Shown here piece by piece: positions 1 through 7,350 of a stretch of DNA of 12,929 bases. The position numbers were made by a program, and so were the translations under genes. Source of the stretch: an uncultured Planctomycetaceae bacterium (GTDB lineage Bacteria > Planctomycetota > Planctomycetia > Pirellulales > Pirellulaceae). The DNA lies in contig CAIXSC010000396.1 in assembly GCA_903921945.1 (NCBI GenBank), forward strand, positions 1-12,929, read 5' to 3'. Within the stretch, counting starts at the first letter, position 1. The number at the start of each line of letters is the position of its first letter. A model generated the notes under the pieces. That model saw nothing but the letters and a program-made list of their open reading frames with translations, searched no databases and was not told the DNA's origin.

Positions 1-309
1 CTTGCCCAATCCACCTCGTTTACCGCCGAGCCGTAGGCGACGGCCGGGCATGCCAACCAATCAGTGCCAAGCACTGATCGCCCTGCCAACAACCGTGCTT
101 GCCCAATCCACCTCGTTTACCGCCGAGCCGTAGGCGACGGCCGGGCATGCCAAGCAATCGGTGCCAAGCAGGCCAATCAGTGCCAGGCACTGATCGCCCT
201 GCCAACAACCGTACTTGCCCAATCCACCTCGTTTACCGCCGAGCCGCAGGCGACGGCCGGGCCGGCCAGCCAATCGGTGCTGAGCAAACCAATCAGTGCC
301 AGGCACTAA
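1..309. repeat. Three tandem copies of a 97-116 bp intergenic repeat
   Basis: Three head-to-tail copies start at 1, 98 and 214, each opening with cttgcccaatccacctcg. Copy 1 is 97 bp, copy 2 is 116 bp (it carries about 19 extra bases around 155-175) and copy 3 runs to about 309 and is more diverged. Each copy holds the block that reads taccgccgagccgtaggcga and ends in a small palindrome, cagtgcc-a-ggcactg (perfect at 178-192, one mismatch at 62-76 and 294-308). The array probably continues beyond the left edge of the window. All frames across it are open only because the repeat lacks stops, so I call no gene here. It looks like a lineage-specific interspersed or tandem intergenic repeat; its function is unknown. 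Confidence 0.9.
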
Positions 310-331
310 TCGCTCTCTAATCGCTCTGGTA

Positions 332-685
332 CGACGGACATCGTGTCCTTCGCCGCTAGAAGCGGAATTCGACACTGCGTCGCGATTGCGGTTTGGAGTA
401 CCGGCCGTCGCCTACGGCTCGGCGGTAAACGAGGTAGGCGGTGCTGGCGTTGCCGAGTGGGCTGCGATCGAGGTGAACCTCCTCTGGTACGACGGACATC
501 TTGTCCGTCGCCGCTGGAGCTGACGTGGTTCGAGCGGGAAGTGCGATAGCCGCCGCGTGTGGCGTTGTGCCGGCGAGCGGTAACGCCTTCGCCGTGTCTT
601 CGACGGACAAGATGTCCGTCGTACAAAGAGGACGAAATGGCCGTCGTACCGAACGGACGAGATGTCCGTCGTACAAAGAGGACGA
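332..685. repeat. Cluster of cgacggaca / tgtccgtcg palindromes
   Basis: At least four copies of an inverted repeat with 9-bp arms and a 3-nt spacer are present. Arms cgacggaca and tgtccgtcg are perfect at 490-510 (spacer tct) and 601-621 (spacer aga). A one-mismatch copy lies at 332-352, and a shorter copy (acggac/gtccgt) at 653-669. The last two sit in a 50-bp direct repeat (tccgtcgtacaaagaggac at 615 and again at 665), with a degenerate half-unit between them. Such palindromes could form DNA cruciforms or RNA hairpins and resemble REP-type elements. No gene is supported in this stretch. Confidence 0.85.
401..436 (-). repeat. Inverted fragment of the 1-309 repeat unit
   Basis: Positions 401-436 are the reverse complement of the core of the tandem unit (the taccgccgagccgtaggcga block, for example 118-145). 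The same core therefore occurs in both orientations within 450 bp, as expected for a dispersed element rather than a simple tandem duplication. No coding sense is apparent. Confidence 0.8.
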
Positions 686-787
686 GGTCGCCGTCACGGG
701 AGCTGACTTGCGTTACGCTACACCGGGCAACGCGACGCGGTCCGACGGTATCGAATGGAACGCCTCGCTTGCTTGAAGGCCGTGCCT

Positions 788-868
788 CCGATTTCCAATT
801 CCCCAAAAACTCGCGTTTCCCGCTTGGAATTCGCGAGCGATTTTCTTCTGCGAACCCCAAAATTCGCG
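788..868 (-). repeat. 3'-end repeat element, copy 1 (downstream of the lipoprotein gene)
   Basis: This stretch shares a 22-bp identical core (816-837) with the reverse complement of 12551-12572, and recognisable similarity continues on both sides, including gaattcc- and cttttgcgg-like blocks. Read on the minus strand it begins just past the stop codon of the lipoprotein gene at 869. It carries partly complementary blocks (823-832 with about 795-808) that could fold into a hairpin. It may act as a 3' UTR stability or termination element or be a REP-like mobile sequence; the sequence alone does not decide between these. Confidence 0.75.
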
Positions 869-1465
869 TTATTGTTCGAAGTCGCCTGCGTAGGGTGTGC
901 CGTCCACTTCGGCACCAATGGAGCCGGCCAGTCGGCGTTTCACAGCCAACTGGTCGTGCGTCGCCTTGTACCGCGACGCGCGACTGCTCGATTCTCCGGC
1001 CAGCGGCGCGGGCTTCAGCGACACTTGAAACGCCGGCTCGTTGATCGTCAACAGCAGCGAGCCGTCCGCGGTTTGCACAGGCATCGGCGTCTTTTCGTCG
1101 CTCCCCAGCACATAGACGGTCGCTTCTTGCGTCGCGTGGTCGATCGTCAATTCCACATGGAATTTGCCGCCACCCCAATCGGCAACGATGCCGCCGTGCG
1201 GCCCCGCCGCATGAACATGCCCCGCGCCGTGTTGACCCTCGCTAGCCCCATTGCCTTTCCGCTCAGCCGCCTGCGCGTGCTCGTGCGCATGGCCATGCGC
1301 ATGGTCATCCGCGTGGTCGTGACCGTCAGCATGGCTATGTTCGCCGGCCTGCCCCGATGACGAAGCCGCGGAGTTCGCCGGCACCCCGGACTGCCGCTGG
1401 CAACCACTGCCGCACAAACCAACGACCGCTACCACGAGCACCAGGTTTGTCCAACTTCGAACCAT
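869..1465 (-). CDS. His-rich lipoprotein of the metal-efflux locus
   Basis: A 198-residue exported protein. The N-terminus (MVRSWTNLVLVVAVVGLCGSGC) is a short lipoprotein signal peptide, with Cys22 the probable lipidated residue, although the lipobox is not canonical. A His/Asp-rich stretch follows at residues 43-63 (alternating H-A-H-G type), then a small domain opening with GPHGG at 88-92, a beta-rich segment (KFHVELTIDH, ATVYVLGSDEKTP) and a C-terminus ending DGTPYAGDFEQ. I recognise the layout from uncharacterised proteins encoded beside heavy-metal RND pumps in planctomycetes; no enzymatic role is evident. A periplasmic metal buffer or chaperone for the adjacent pump is inferred. The start at 1465 is preferred over in-frame upstream starts because AGGGAG lies 7 nt upstream and the signal peptide begins there. 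It lies 382 bp downstream of the pump gene and could have its own promoter. Confidence 0.85.
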   Translation of the reverse strand: MVRSWTNLVLVVAVVGLCGSGCQRQSGVPANSAASSSGQAGEHSHADGHDHADDHAHGHAHEHAQAAERKGNGASEGQHGAGHVHAAGPHGGIVADWGGGKFHVELTIDHATQEATVYVLGSDEKTPMPVQTADGSLLLTINEPAFQVSLKPAPLAGESSSRASRYKATHDQLAVKRRLAGSIGAEVDGTPYAGDFEQ

Positions 1466-1495
1466 TCTCGAACTCCCTGCATCCGATTGTTTTCC

Positions 1496-1520
1496 CGAGC
1501 CGGCCACCGTGGCCGGCTCG
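1496..1520. promoter_or_regulatory. 25-bp perfect palindrome upstream of the lipoprotein start
   Basis: Arms cgagccggccac (1496-1507) and gtggccggctcg (1509-1520) are exact reverse complements around a single base. The palindrome lies about 30 bp upstream of the lipoprotein start codon. In RNA it would form a very GC-rich hairpin just 5' of the Shine-Dalgarno. It has no T-run on either side, so it is not a typical intrinsic terminator. It could be an operator, a leader hairpin or another dispersed palindrome. Confidence 0.5.
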
Positions 1521-1638
1521 CATTCACTGCCATCCATTTCCATAACTGACTCACCGCGCATCGTGTCGCCAAGTGAAACGTGGTGACGGCCTTCCGTGTA
1601 CGGCATCAAGCCCTGCCGATTTCCAGTCGTCAATCGTT

Positions 1639-1676
1639 TTTATATCTATCGCTGTCTCCAACTCGGTATTTATATC
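1639..1676 (-). promoter_or_regulatory. Paired gatataaa boxes 30 bp apart
   Basis: On the minus strand the octamer gatataaa occurs at 1646-1639 and 1676-1669, exactly 30 bp apart, each followed by a similar short context (aaacg / taccg). They sit in the AT-rich part of the region upstream of the lipoprotein gene. The spacing equals about three helical turns, as expected for binding sites on one DNA face, but two copies of an AT-rich octamer is weak evidence. Confidence 0.25.
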
Positions 1677-1847
1677 CGACCTGAATCTTTTTCTGTGTTC
1701 GTAAACAGGGTAAGTCCCATTCGACATCTATCGTCGTCTATCCAATCAAGCACAGGCCAAAAAAGGATTTAGGTATCCGTCGAGCAAACGCGCATGTCGT
1801 CTATCCGCACCTGTCCGTTCCTCGAGTTTGTCCGTCGCAGTACGGCT

Positions 1848-4800
1848 TTAACGCGATTTCCGCTCCATGCTGCCCGAGAACTCCAACTGTTCTTCGTCGG
1901 ACTGGCGTTTCGCGAGTCGCTCGGCATCCTGGCCGCTGAATTTCCAGAACAATCCGGGGTGGATGAGGAACTCGCAAAAGGTCGATGTCACCAGTCCGCC
2001 CAGAATCACGGTGGCGACCGGGTAGAGAATCTCCCGCCCAGGCTCTTGGCCGCCAACGACCAACGGAATCAGCCCGATACCCGCCGTCAGCGCCGTCATG
2101 AGCACAGGCGCGAGACGCTCCAAACTGCCGCGCAGGATCATCGACTGGCTGAATCGCTCTCCTTCCTCCTTCATCAGATGGAAGTAGTGCGTTACCAGCA
2201 AAATGCCGTTTCTCACAGCGATACCGCCGAGCGAAATGAACCCGACGAGGCTCGCCACCGTGATGTCCTGGCCAGTGACGACAATCGCCAGAACGCCACC
2301 GATAAAGGCGGTCGGAAGCGCGTTGAGAATCTGTAGCGCGATGCGTACGGAGGGAAATAGCAGCAGCAAGACCATGAACATGCCGGCCACCGCGATGCCG
2401 GTCAGCAGCGCCATCAGTTGGGTCGCCCGCTGTTGGCTTTCGAATTGGCCGCCGAATTCCACGAAATAGCCGGATGGCCATTGGATGCGGCGTTGCAACT
2501 GTTGCCGTATTTCGGCGACGGCGCTCGCCAAATCGCGATCGCGCGTGTTGCAGCGGATGACAATTCGCCGGCGAGCGTTTTCGCGATAGATGGCGTTGGG
2601 GCCGGTACCTTCGCCGATATCAGCCAGTTCGCGCAGTTCAACCTGCCGCTGCCCACCCGGCAGGTCGATCCGCAAGCGGCCGAGATTCGAGTAATCGGTG
2701 CGATAGCCTTCTTCCAGCCGGACGAGCAGGCCGAAGCGGCGTTGGCCCTCAAGGACTTCCGAAACGACTTGGCCTTGCAACGCGGTTTGCAACAGGTTGG
2801 CGACGTGCGCTCGAGTCACCCCATGGAACGCCAAATCGTCCGGTCTGAGACGGATGTGCAGTTCGGCCGTTTGGCGGATCGGTTCGACCACGGGCGGTGT
2901 AAGTCCCGGCACGCTTTGCAGTTCGGTTTTTACTTCGTCCGCCAGTCGCTGCAAAGTGTCGAGGTCGTCGCCGTGGATCTTGACGGCGATCTGCGCGTAC
3001 ACGCCGGACACCATGTGGCTGATCAGGTGGGCCAGCGGCTGTTCGACCTCGATATCCACTCCGGGAGCCTCGTCGCGCAGGCGATCCAGCAGTTCTTCGA
3101 GGATTACCTCCCGCCGCCGCCCGCACTCGGGATTGATGCTAACGATGTACTCGCTGCTGCTCACTGGCATCGCGTGCTCGTCCATCTGGGCGCGGCCGGT
3201 GCGGCGGACGAAATGCAAAATTTCGCCGCTTGGACGGCTGTCGGTGCGTTGCAGTTCGCGGAGCCGAGCATCGATGGCCTGGGCGATTCGGGACGACGCC
3301 TCCAGCGACGAGCCGGGCGGCAGTGTCGCGTTGATCTGCACACTGCCTTCGTCGAACGGCGGCAAGAAATCCCTTCCCAGGGTTGCGAACTGCCATCCGG
3401 CCGCGAGCACGCCGATCCAAGTGGCGGCCAGCAGCAACCTGGGATACGCCATGCTGAAGCGGATGAAATACGTGGCAACCCATTTCAATCCGCGCAAGAG
3501 CCGTCCATCGTGTTCGCGATGAGTCGCTCGTGATCGCGGCAGCAGGTAGAAAGAGAGCACCGGGGTCACCGTCAAAGACACCAGCAATGACGCAAGGATC
3601 GAAACGATGTAGGCCACGCCCAGCGGCGCGAAGAGCCTTCCCTCCACCCCGGTTAGGGCAAACAGCGGCAAGAACACCAGGATGACGACGGCCGTGCCGA
3701 ACACAATCGCGCTGCGAATCTCGCGACTCGCCTGATAGACGACCACAAGCGGCGACAGCGGCTGACGGCGAGCGTGGTTTTCCTTGAGCCGTCGAAAGAT
3801 GTTCTCGACATCGACGATCGCGTCGTCGACCAGTTCCCCCATCGCCACGGCAATGCCGCCCAGCGTCATCACGTTGATCGAGAGCTGCGTCGCGGTGAAC
3901 CAGCCAATCATGCGGAACATCAACGTGGTGATCACGAGCGACATCGGAATCGCGGTCAACGTGATGAACGTCGTGCGAAAGTTCAGCAGGAATAGAAAGA
4001 GCACGACAATCACTAACGCGGCTCCGATGACTAACGCCTCCGCGACGTTGAAAATGCCGCGATCGATAAAGTTCTTGAGCCGAAACAGCTCGCTGTTGAT
4101 GACCAGATCGGGCGGCAGGGTCGACTCGACTTCCGTGAACGCCGCTTCGATCGCGTCGGTCAAGTGGCGGGTATCCACGTGCGGTTGCTTGACGATCGTG
4201 AAGACGACACCGGGCAGGCCATTGATCCCGCCGTCGCCCCGCTGGACTTGGCTCCCCTCCGAGACGCTCGCCACCTGATTGAGCAACACCGGTCGTTCGC
4301 GGTGAACTCGCACCGGGATTTTGCCGAGATCCTCCCGAACGACCCGCGAATCGGGTCCGAGTCGCCCCAGGATGCGGATCGGCCGCTCGGTTTCGCCGGT
4401 CACCGCGAAACCGCCACTGGTGTTGATGTTGCTCTCCCGCAACGCCCGCTCGACATCCTGCAAAGTGACGTCGTATTCCAATAGCGCCGCCGGATCCACC
4501 AGGATTTGATACTGTTTGCGGCCGCCGCCCTGCAAAAACACCTCGGCGACCCCCGTCGTCTTCAGCAAACGGGGACGAATGATCCAGTCGGCCGTGGTGC
4601 GCAGTTCGATGCGCTGTTGTTCCTCGGTGGGAAAGACCACGGTGTGCGCATGGCCTTCGAGCCGAATCACCACCGTGACGGGCGCGTGCGAACGACCATC
4701 TCTGTCCCGTTCCAAGCGTCGCTCGGCATCGCGGTTTGTGTCACGGCCCGTGTCGCCAGCCGCATCGCGGTCCGTGTCACTTTCTTTATCACGATCCGTG

Positions 4801-5639
4801 TCACGGTTTGTGTCGCGCTGCGGGTCGCGGTTTGTGTCGCGCTGTGGGTCGCGGTTTGTGTCGCGCTGTGGGTTCGCCTCTGGGATCGTTGCCGCGATTG
4901 GGGCCGTATTCGTGCCTGGGATCGTGGAAGCGTTGTTTTCCGAGCCGCTGTCTGCGGTCTGTTGGGGATGGCTGTCCGCGTTTCGATCGGTGGTGCGGAG
5001 GCTGGCGGTGTGTGTTCGAGCTGGTTCGCGAGCCGGCCATTGAACGGACTCGATCTTCACGGGCTCCCACGACTCGGGGCGGCGCCGGTCGGTGGCCTTC
5101 CACACGAGGACTTGTGGTGGCTGACCGGTTGGTTCGACCCATTCGGCAACGAGTCCGGTTGTGCCCATTGGGGCCAGCGTGCCGCCGGTAGGTCCCGTTT
5201 GCCGATAGACACCGGCAATGACGATTTGGCCCATGATGGAGGCTGGCGGGGCGAGTTGAGGGCGAATGCCTTCCGGCAGAATGCCTTCGAGCGTGGCGAG
5301 CCGCTCTTGGACGGTTTGTCGCGCGGCGCGAGTTTCCGTCGACCAGTCGAATTCCACGTAGACGACATTCAAGCCGGCGGTGGTTTGGCTGCGGACGGCT
5401 TGGATGCCGCTGGCGCCGAGCAATGCCGTCTCGATCGGTTGCGTGATGAGTGTTTCCACTTCCTCGGTGGCGAGGCCGGGGCATTCGGTGAGCAGGATGA
5501 CTCGCGGCCGATCCAGGTCGGGGAAAACATCGATCGGCAGTTGCGTTCCCAGATACGTGCCGTAGACCAGCAGGATCAGGCAGGAAACGACAACGAGCGA
5601 ACGGTAGCGGAGCGATAGGCGAATGACAGCGTCGAGCAT
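1848..5639 (-). CDS. Heavy-metal efflux RND pump (CusA/CzcA family)
   Basis: A 1263-residue inner-membrane proton/metal antiporter of the HME-RND family, the pump subunit of a tripartite exporter. Family hallmarks are visible in order: LPIDVFPDLDRPRV at 34-47, TQPIETALLG at 66-75, ADWIIRPRLL at 350-359, the TM block 534-590, the TM4 motif GELVDDAIVDVEN at 601-613, the second porter half at about 755-1065, and the final TM block 1075-1232 with GGIAVRNGILLVTH at 1138-1151. D605 and E612 match the TM4 acidic residues of CusA/CzcA. The extra TM4 aspartate of Zn/Co/Cd pumps (DFG) is Ala599, which leans towards a CusA-like type, but the metal is not assigned. At ~1040 residues the family is shorter; the excess is an insertion at about 146-345 in the first porter lobe, with an Arg/Asp octapeptide repeat at its centre. 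The gene starts 14 nt after the adaptor stop, so the two are surely co-transcribed. No outer-membrane factor gene lies nearby. Confidence 0.95.
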   Translation of the reverse strand: MLDAVIRLSLRYRSLVVVSCLILLVYGTYLGTQLPIDVFPDLDRPRVILLTECPGLATEEVETLITQPIETALLGASGIQAVRSQTTAGLNVVYVEFDWSTETRAARQTVQERLATLEGILPEGIRPQLAPPASIMGQIVIAGVYRQTGPTGGTLAPMGTTGLVAEWVEPTGQPPQVLVWKATDRRRPESWEPVKIESVQWPAREPARTHTASLRTTDRNADSHPQQTADSGSENNASTIPGTNTAPIAATIPEANPQRDTNRDPQRDTNRDPQRDTNRDTDRDKESDTDRDAAGDTGRDTNRDAERRLERDRDGRSHAPVTVVIRLEGHAHTVVFPTEEQQRIELRTTADWIIRPRLLKTTGVAEVFLQGGGRKQYQILVDPAALLEYDVTLQDVERALRESNINTSGGFAVTGETERPIRILGRLGPDSRVVREDLGKIPVRVHRERPVLLNQVASVSEGSQVQRGDGGINGLPGVVFTIVKQPHVDTRHLTDAIEAAFTEVESTLPPDLVINSELFRLKNFIDRGIFNVAEALVIGAALVIVVLFLFLLNFRTTFITLTAIPMSLVITTLMFRMIGWFTATQLSINVMTLGGIAVAMGELVDDAIVDVENIFRRLKENHARRQPLSPLVVVYQASREIRSAIVFGTAVVILVFLPLFALTGVEGRLFAPLGVAYIVSILASLLVSLTVTPVLSFYLLPRSRATHREHDGRLLRGLKWVATYFIRFSMAYPRLLLAATWIGVLAAGWQFATLGRDFLPPFDEGSVQINATLPPGSSLEASSRIAQAIDARLRELQRTDSRPSGEILHFVRRTGRAQMDEHAMPVSSSEYIVSINPECGRRREVILEELLDRLRDEAPGVDIEVEQPLAHLISHMVSGVYAQIAVKIHGDDLDTLQRLADEVKTELQSVPGLTPPVVEPIRQTAELHIRLRPDDLAFHGVTRAHVANLLQTALQGQVVSEVLEGQRRFGLLVRLEEGYRTDYSNLGRLRIDLPGGQRQVELRELADIGEGTGPNAIYRENARRRIVIRCNTRDRDLASAVAEIRQQLQRRIQWPSGYFVEFGGQFESQQRATQLMALLTGIAVAGMFMVLLLLFPSVRIALQILNALPTAFIGGVLAIVVTGQDITVASLVGFISLGGIAVRNGILLVTHYFHLMKEEGERFSQSMILRGSLERLAPVLMTALTAGIGLIPLVVGGQEPGREILYPVATVILGGLVTSTFCEFLIHPGLFWKFSGQDAERLAKRQSDEEQLEFSGSMERKSR
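4728..4871. repeat. In-gene tandem repeat coding for RDTNRDPQ-type octapeptides
   Basis: Within the pump gene, 24-bp units at 4807-4830 and 4831-4854, plus a partial third to about 4872, encode the octapeptide RDTNRDPQ. More diverged RDxxRD units continue to about 4728. The coded segment (residues 257-304) is almost entirely Arg, Asp, Thr, Asn and Gln and should be a disordered, mixed-charge tract. The near-identity of the units indicates recent in-frame slippage or duplication. Confidence 0.9.
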
Positions 5640-5653
5640 GGCGAAGTTCCCGG

Positions 5654-7168
5654 TTAGTGAGCGGCGTGAACCGAGCCATCGGCGTGGACATGCAACCCAG
5701 GCTGTTCGCCGCCCGCCTGTTGGGCTTTCAGGACACGGTTCAACGAGGCGGCCGCGCTTTGAGCCAGGTACATGCCCGGCGTGACGCTGCCGTCGTTGGC
5801 GATCACCGCCACGCGTCGGTCCTCATGCACGATTTGAACCGGCCGACGATCGAAGAGATCCCCGTTTTGGCGAAAGACGAACGCCTCGGGGCCTTCGCGG
5901 ACCACCGCCGCCGCGGGCAACACAAAGATGTCTTGATACTGTTCGACAGGCACGTGAAGCCGGGCCCGCTGCCCGGGCCGAAAACGCCAAACCAGAAACG
6001 ATTCGCCGTCCTTCGTGTAGCCGCGCGACTGGTTGGCCAGCGGAATGAACACGTCGAACGTGCGGCTCATGGGATCGATCGCATTCGAGAGATGACGGAT
6101 CTCGAGGACTTGATCAAGTTCGGGCCAGTCGGTGTCGTTGTCCTCCGCGAATTCCACAGTGATCGGCCGGCGTTCGGCGGCAGCCCGTTCCAGGAACGCC
6201 GCCTCCTGCTTGAACGCGTGGCCGACCACGAACAACGCCTGGTGATTGGAGAGCTTGGCGAGCAGTTGACCGGCTTGCACCTGCTGTCCCAACTCCACGG
6301 CCAACGCTTCCACTTCGAGCGCCGTGGCAGCCGTTGCGGCAGCCGTCGCGGCAGCCGTTGCGGCGGCGGTGCCACGGGGGGCCGTTGGCGCATCAGAGGA
6401 GCCGTCGCTCGTCGACTCCATCGCGGGCGGCGCCGTCACTTCGATCGTGGAAACAAATTCGCCCTGCGTGACCCGCTCGATTTGTTCAGGACTGAGTCCG
6501 CGGGTCAACAGATCTTGCCGACATGCCTGCATCAGCGCGCTCTGCCGACGCAAATGGTTCCGAAGTTCAATGATCTTCGCCTCGGCGATCGCGCCGCTTT
6601 TCGCGACGTCCGAGAGCCGTTGGATTTGCTCCTGGGTCAGTTCGGTCTCCCGTGTCGCCCGGAAGAGCTCGGACTGCGTGTTCTGCAAGTACTCGCTAAA
6701 CACCCGCAAGGTGAACAGTCGTTGGCCGGCACGTACCGTGTCTCCCGGGAAAGCATGGATACGCGACACCACGCCAACCGCCGGCGAGGTCACACCGCGA
6801 TCCGAGAACCCGGGGCGATCCGCGACCTCTCCGGGAATCAAGACCGATCGCCAAAATGACTGCAATCGCGCCGGCTTGGCGACCAGTCCCAGGTTCTTAC
6901 GCGCCTGCGGACTCAGCGATAACACTTGCGGTTTAACGGCCTTCGCCGCGCCAGCCCCAGGGTTCTCCGCCGAACTGGCGAACGAAGCTTTCGTCGTCGC
7001 TGTGGTCGGCGTCATGATCGTCGCTGTGGTCGGCGTCATCGTCATCGAGACCGGCCACCAACGCTGGTGGATTCCATGCGCGGCGACGGCACCGCCGCCC
7101 GCCAACGCCAATCCACTGACCCACGCGACCAGTCGCACGATGGGCCGCGAACGCTGCGATACGAACAT
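5654..7168 (-). CDS. RND periplasmic adaptor (CusB/CzcB, membrane fusion protein)
   Basis: A 504-residue membrane fusion protein linking the RND pump to an outer-membrane channel. A signal-anchor (IVRLVAWVSGLALAGG, about 9-25) is followed by a Thr/Pro-rich linker (42-60). The first half of the lipoyl/barrel-sandwich domain follows (SPAVGVVSRIHAFPGDTVRAG, 128-148), then an alpha-hairpin at about 158-230. The second lipoyl half is ALEVEALAVELGQQVQAGQL (283-302), and beta-barrel and membrane-proximal domains follow. The C-terminus HVHADGSVHAAH (493-504) is His-rich, suggesting metal contact. A run of Ala/Thr (266-282) interrupts the hairpin-to-lipoyl junction. Start 7168 is chosen over 7231 because GGGAGAG lies about 6 nt upstream and the Arg-rich n-region begins there. 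The linker's +1 frame encodes a DADH-type acidic/His repeat (see findings). The pump gene follows 14 nt downstream. Confidence 0.93.
   Translation of the reverse strand: MFVSQRSRPIVRLVAWVSGLALAGGGAVAAHGIHQRWWPVSMTMTPTTATIMTPTTATTKASFASSAENPGAGAAKAVKPQVLSLSPQARKNLGLVAKPARLQSFWRSVLIPGEVADRPGFSDRGVTSPAVGVVSRIHAFPGDTVRAGQRLFTLRVFSEYLQNTQSELFRATRETELTQEQIQRLSDVAKSGAIAEAKIIELRNHLRRQSALMQACRQDLLTRGLSPEQIERVTQGEFVSTIEVTAPPAMESTSDGSSDAPTAPRGTAAATAAATAAATAATALEVEALAVELGQQVQAGQLLAKLSNHQALFVVGHAFKQEAAFLERAAAERRPITVEFAEDNDTDWPELDQVLEIRHLSNAIDPMSRTFDVFIPLANQSRGYTKDGESFLVWRFRPGQRARLHVPVEQYQDIFVLPAAAVVREGPEAFVFRQNGDLFDRRPVQIVHEDRRVAVIANDGSVTPGMYLAQSAAASLNRVLKAQQAGGEQPGLHVHADGSVHAAH
6330..6372. repeat. In-gene 12-bp repeat coding for Ala/Thr units
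   Basis: Variants of gcagccgttgcg repeat at 12-bp spacing within the adaptor gene and encode TAAA-type units in an Ala/Thr-rich insert (residues 266-282 of the adaptor). The insert lies between the alpha-hairpin and the second lipoyl half. It is probably a flexible spacer produced by slippage. Confidence 0.75.
6996..7043. repeat. Duplicated 24-bp unit in the adaptor linker
   Basis: Two adjacent 24-bp units (6996-7019 and 7020-7043), both starting gtcgctgtggtcggcgtcat, differ at two positions near their ends. In the gene frame they encode MTPTTATI-like units; in the +1 frame on the same strand they encode DADHSDDH-like units. Confidence 0.85.
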
Positions 7169-7350
7169 CAGTCTCTCTCCCGTTTTCGGACAGATACGGT
7201 CCACTCGAACGCCACCACGGTGCCTGCTCAATTCCAGGGAACGTAGTGCGACGCGTCGGGCAACCGACGATCAACACGGCCAGGGTTCGCGGCCCGAGCC
7301 GCGCTGGCTACCCCAGAGACAGCCGAGGCCACGACTCAGAAGGCCTCGGT

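Larger units (their letters stand above)
1466..1847. other. Intergenic region between the pump and lipoprotein genes
   Basis: This 382-bp gap holds no supported gene. The minus-strand open frame through its lipoprotein-proximal part is only the upstream extension of the lipoprotein frame. The stretch is AT-richer than its surroundings (notably 1635-1700) and holds two copies of tttatatc and a 25-bp palindrome, listed separately. A promoter for the lipoprotein gene is plausible, but I see no convincing -35/-10 pair and no terminator with a T-run after the pump gene. Confidence 0.5.

Noticed and set aside
1..309. Regularly spaced repeats that could be a CRISPR array
   Set aside because: The entire 97-116 bp unit repeats, with no unique spacers, and no cas gene is in the window.
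306..1178. A 290-residue minus-strand open frame
   Set aside because: It runs through the palindromic repeats and out of frame over the lipoprotein gene; the translation is Arg-rich with no domain, and its length comes from GC bias.
2418..3533. A 371-residue plus-strand open frame within the pump gene
   Set aside because: It is antisense to conserved RND porter sequence; the product has no recognisable domain.
7288..7303. cgcggc/gccgcg hairpin between the His-rich and adaptor genes as a terminator
   Set aside because: Only 6-bp arms and no T-run on the minus strand; in such GC-rich DNA it is expected by chance.
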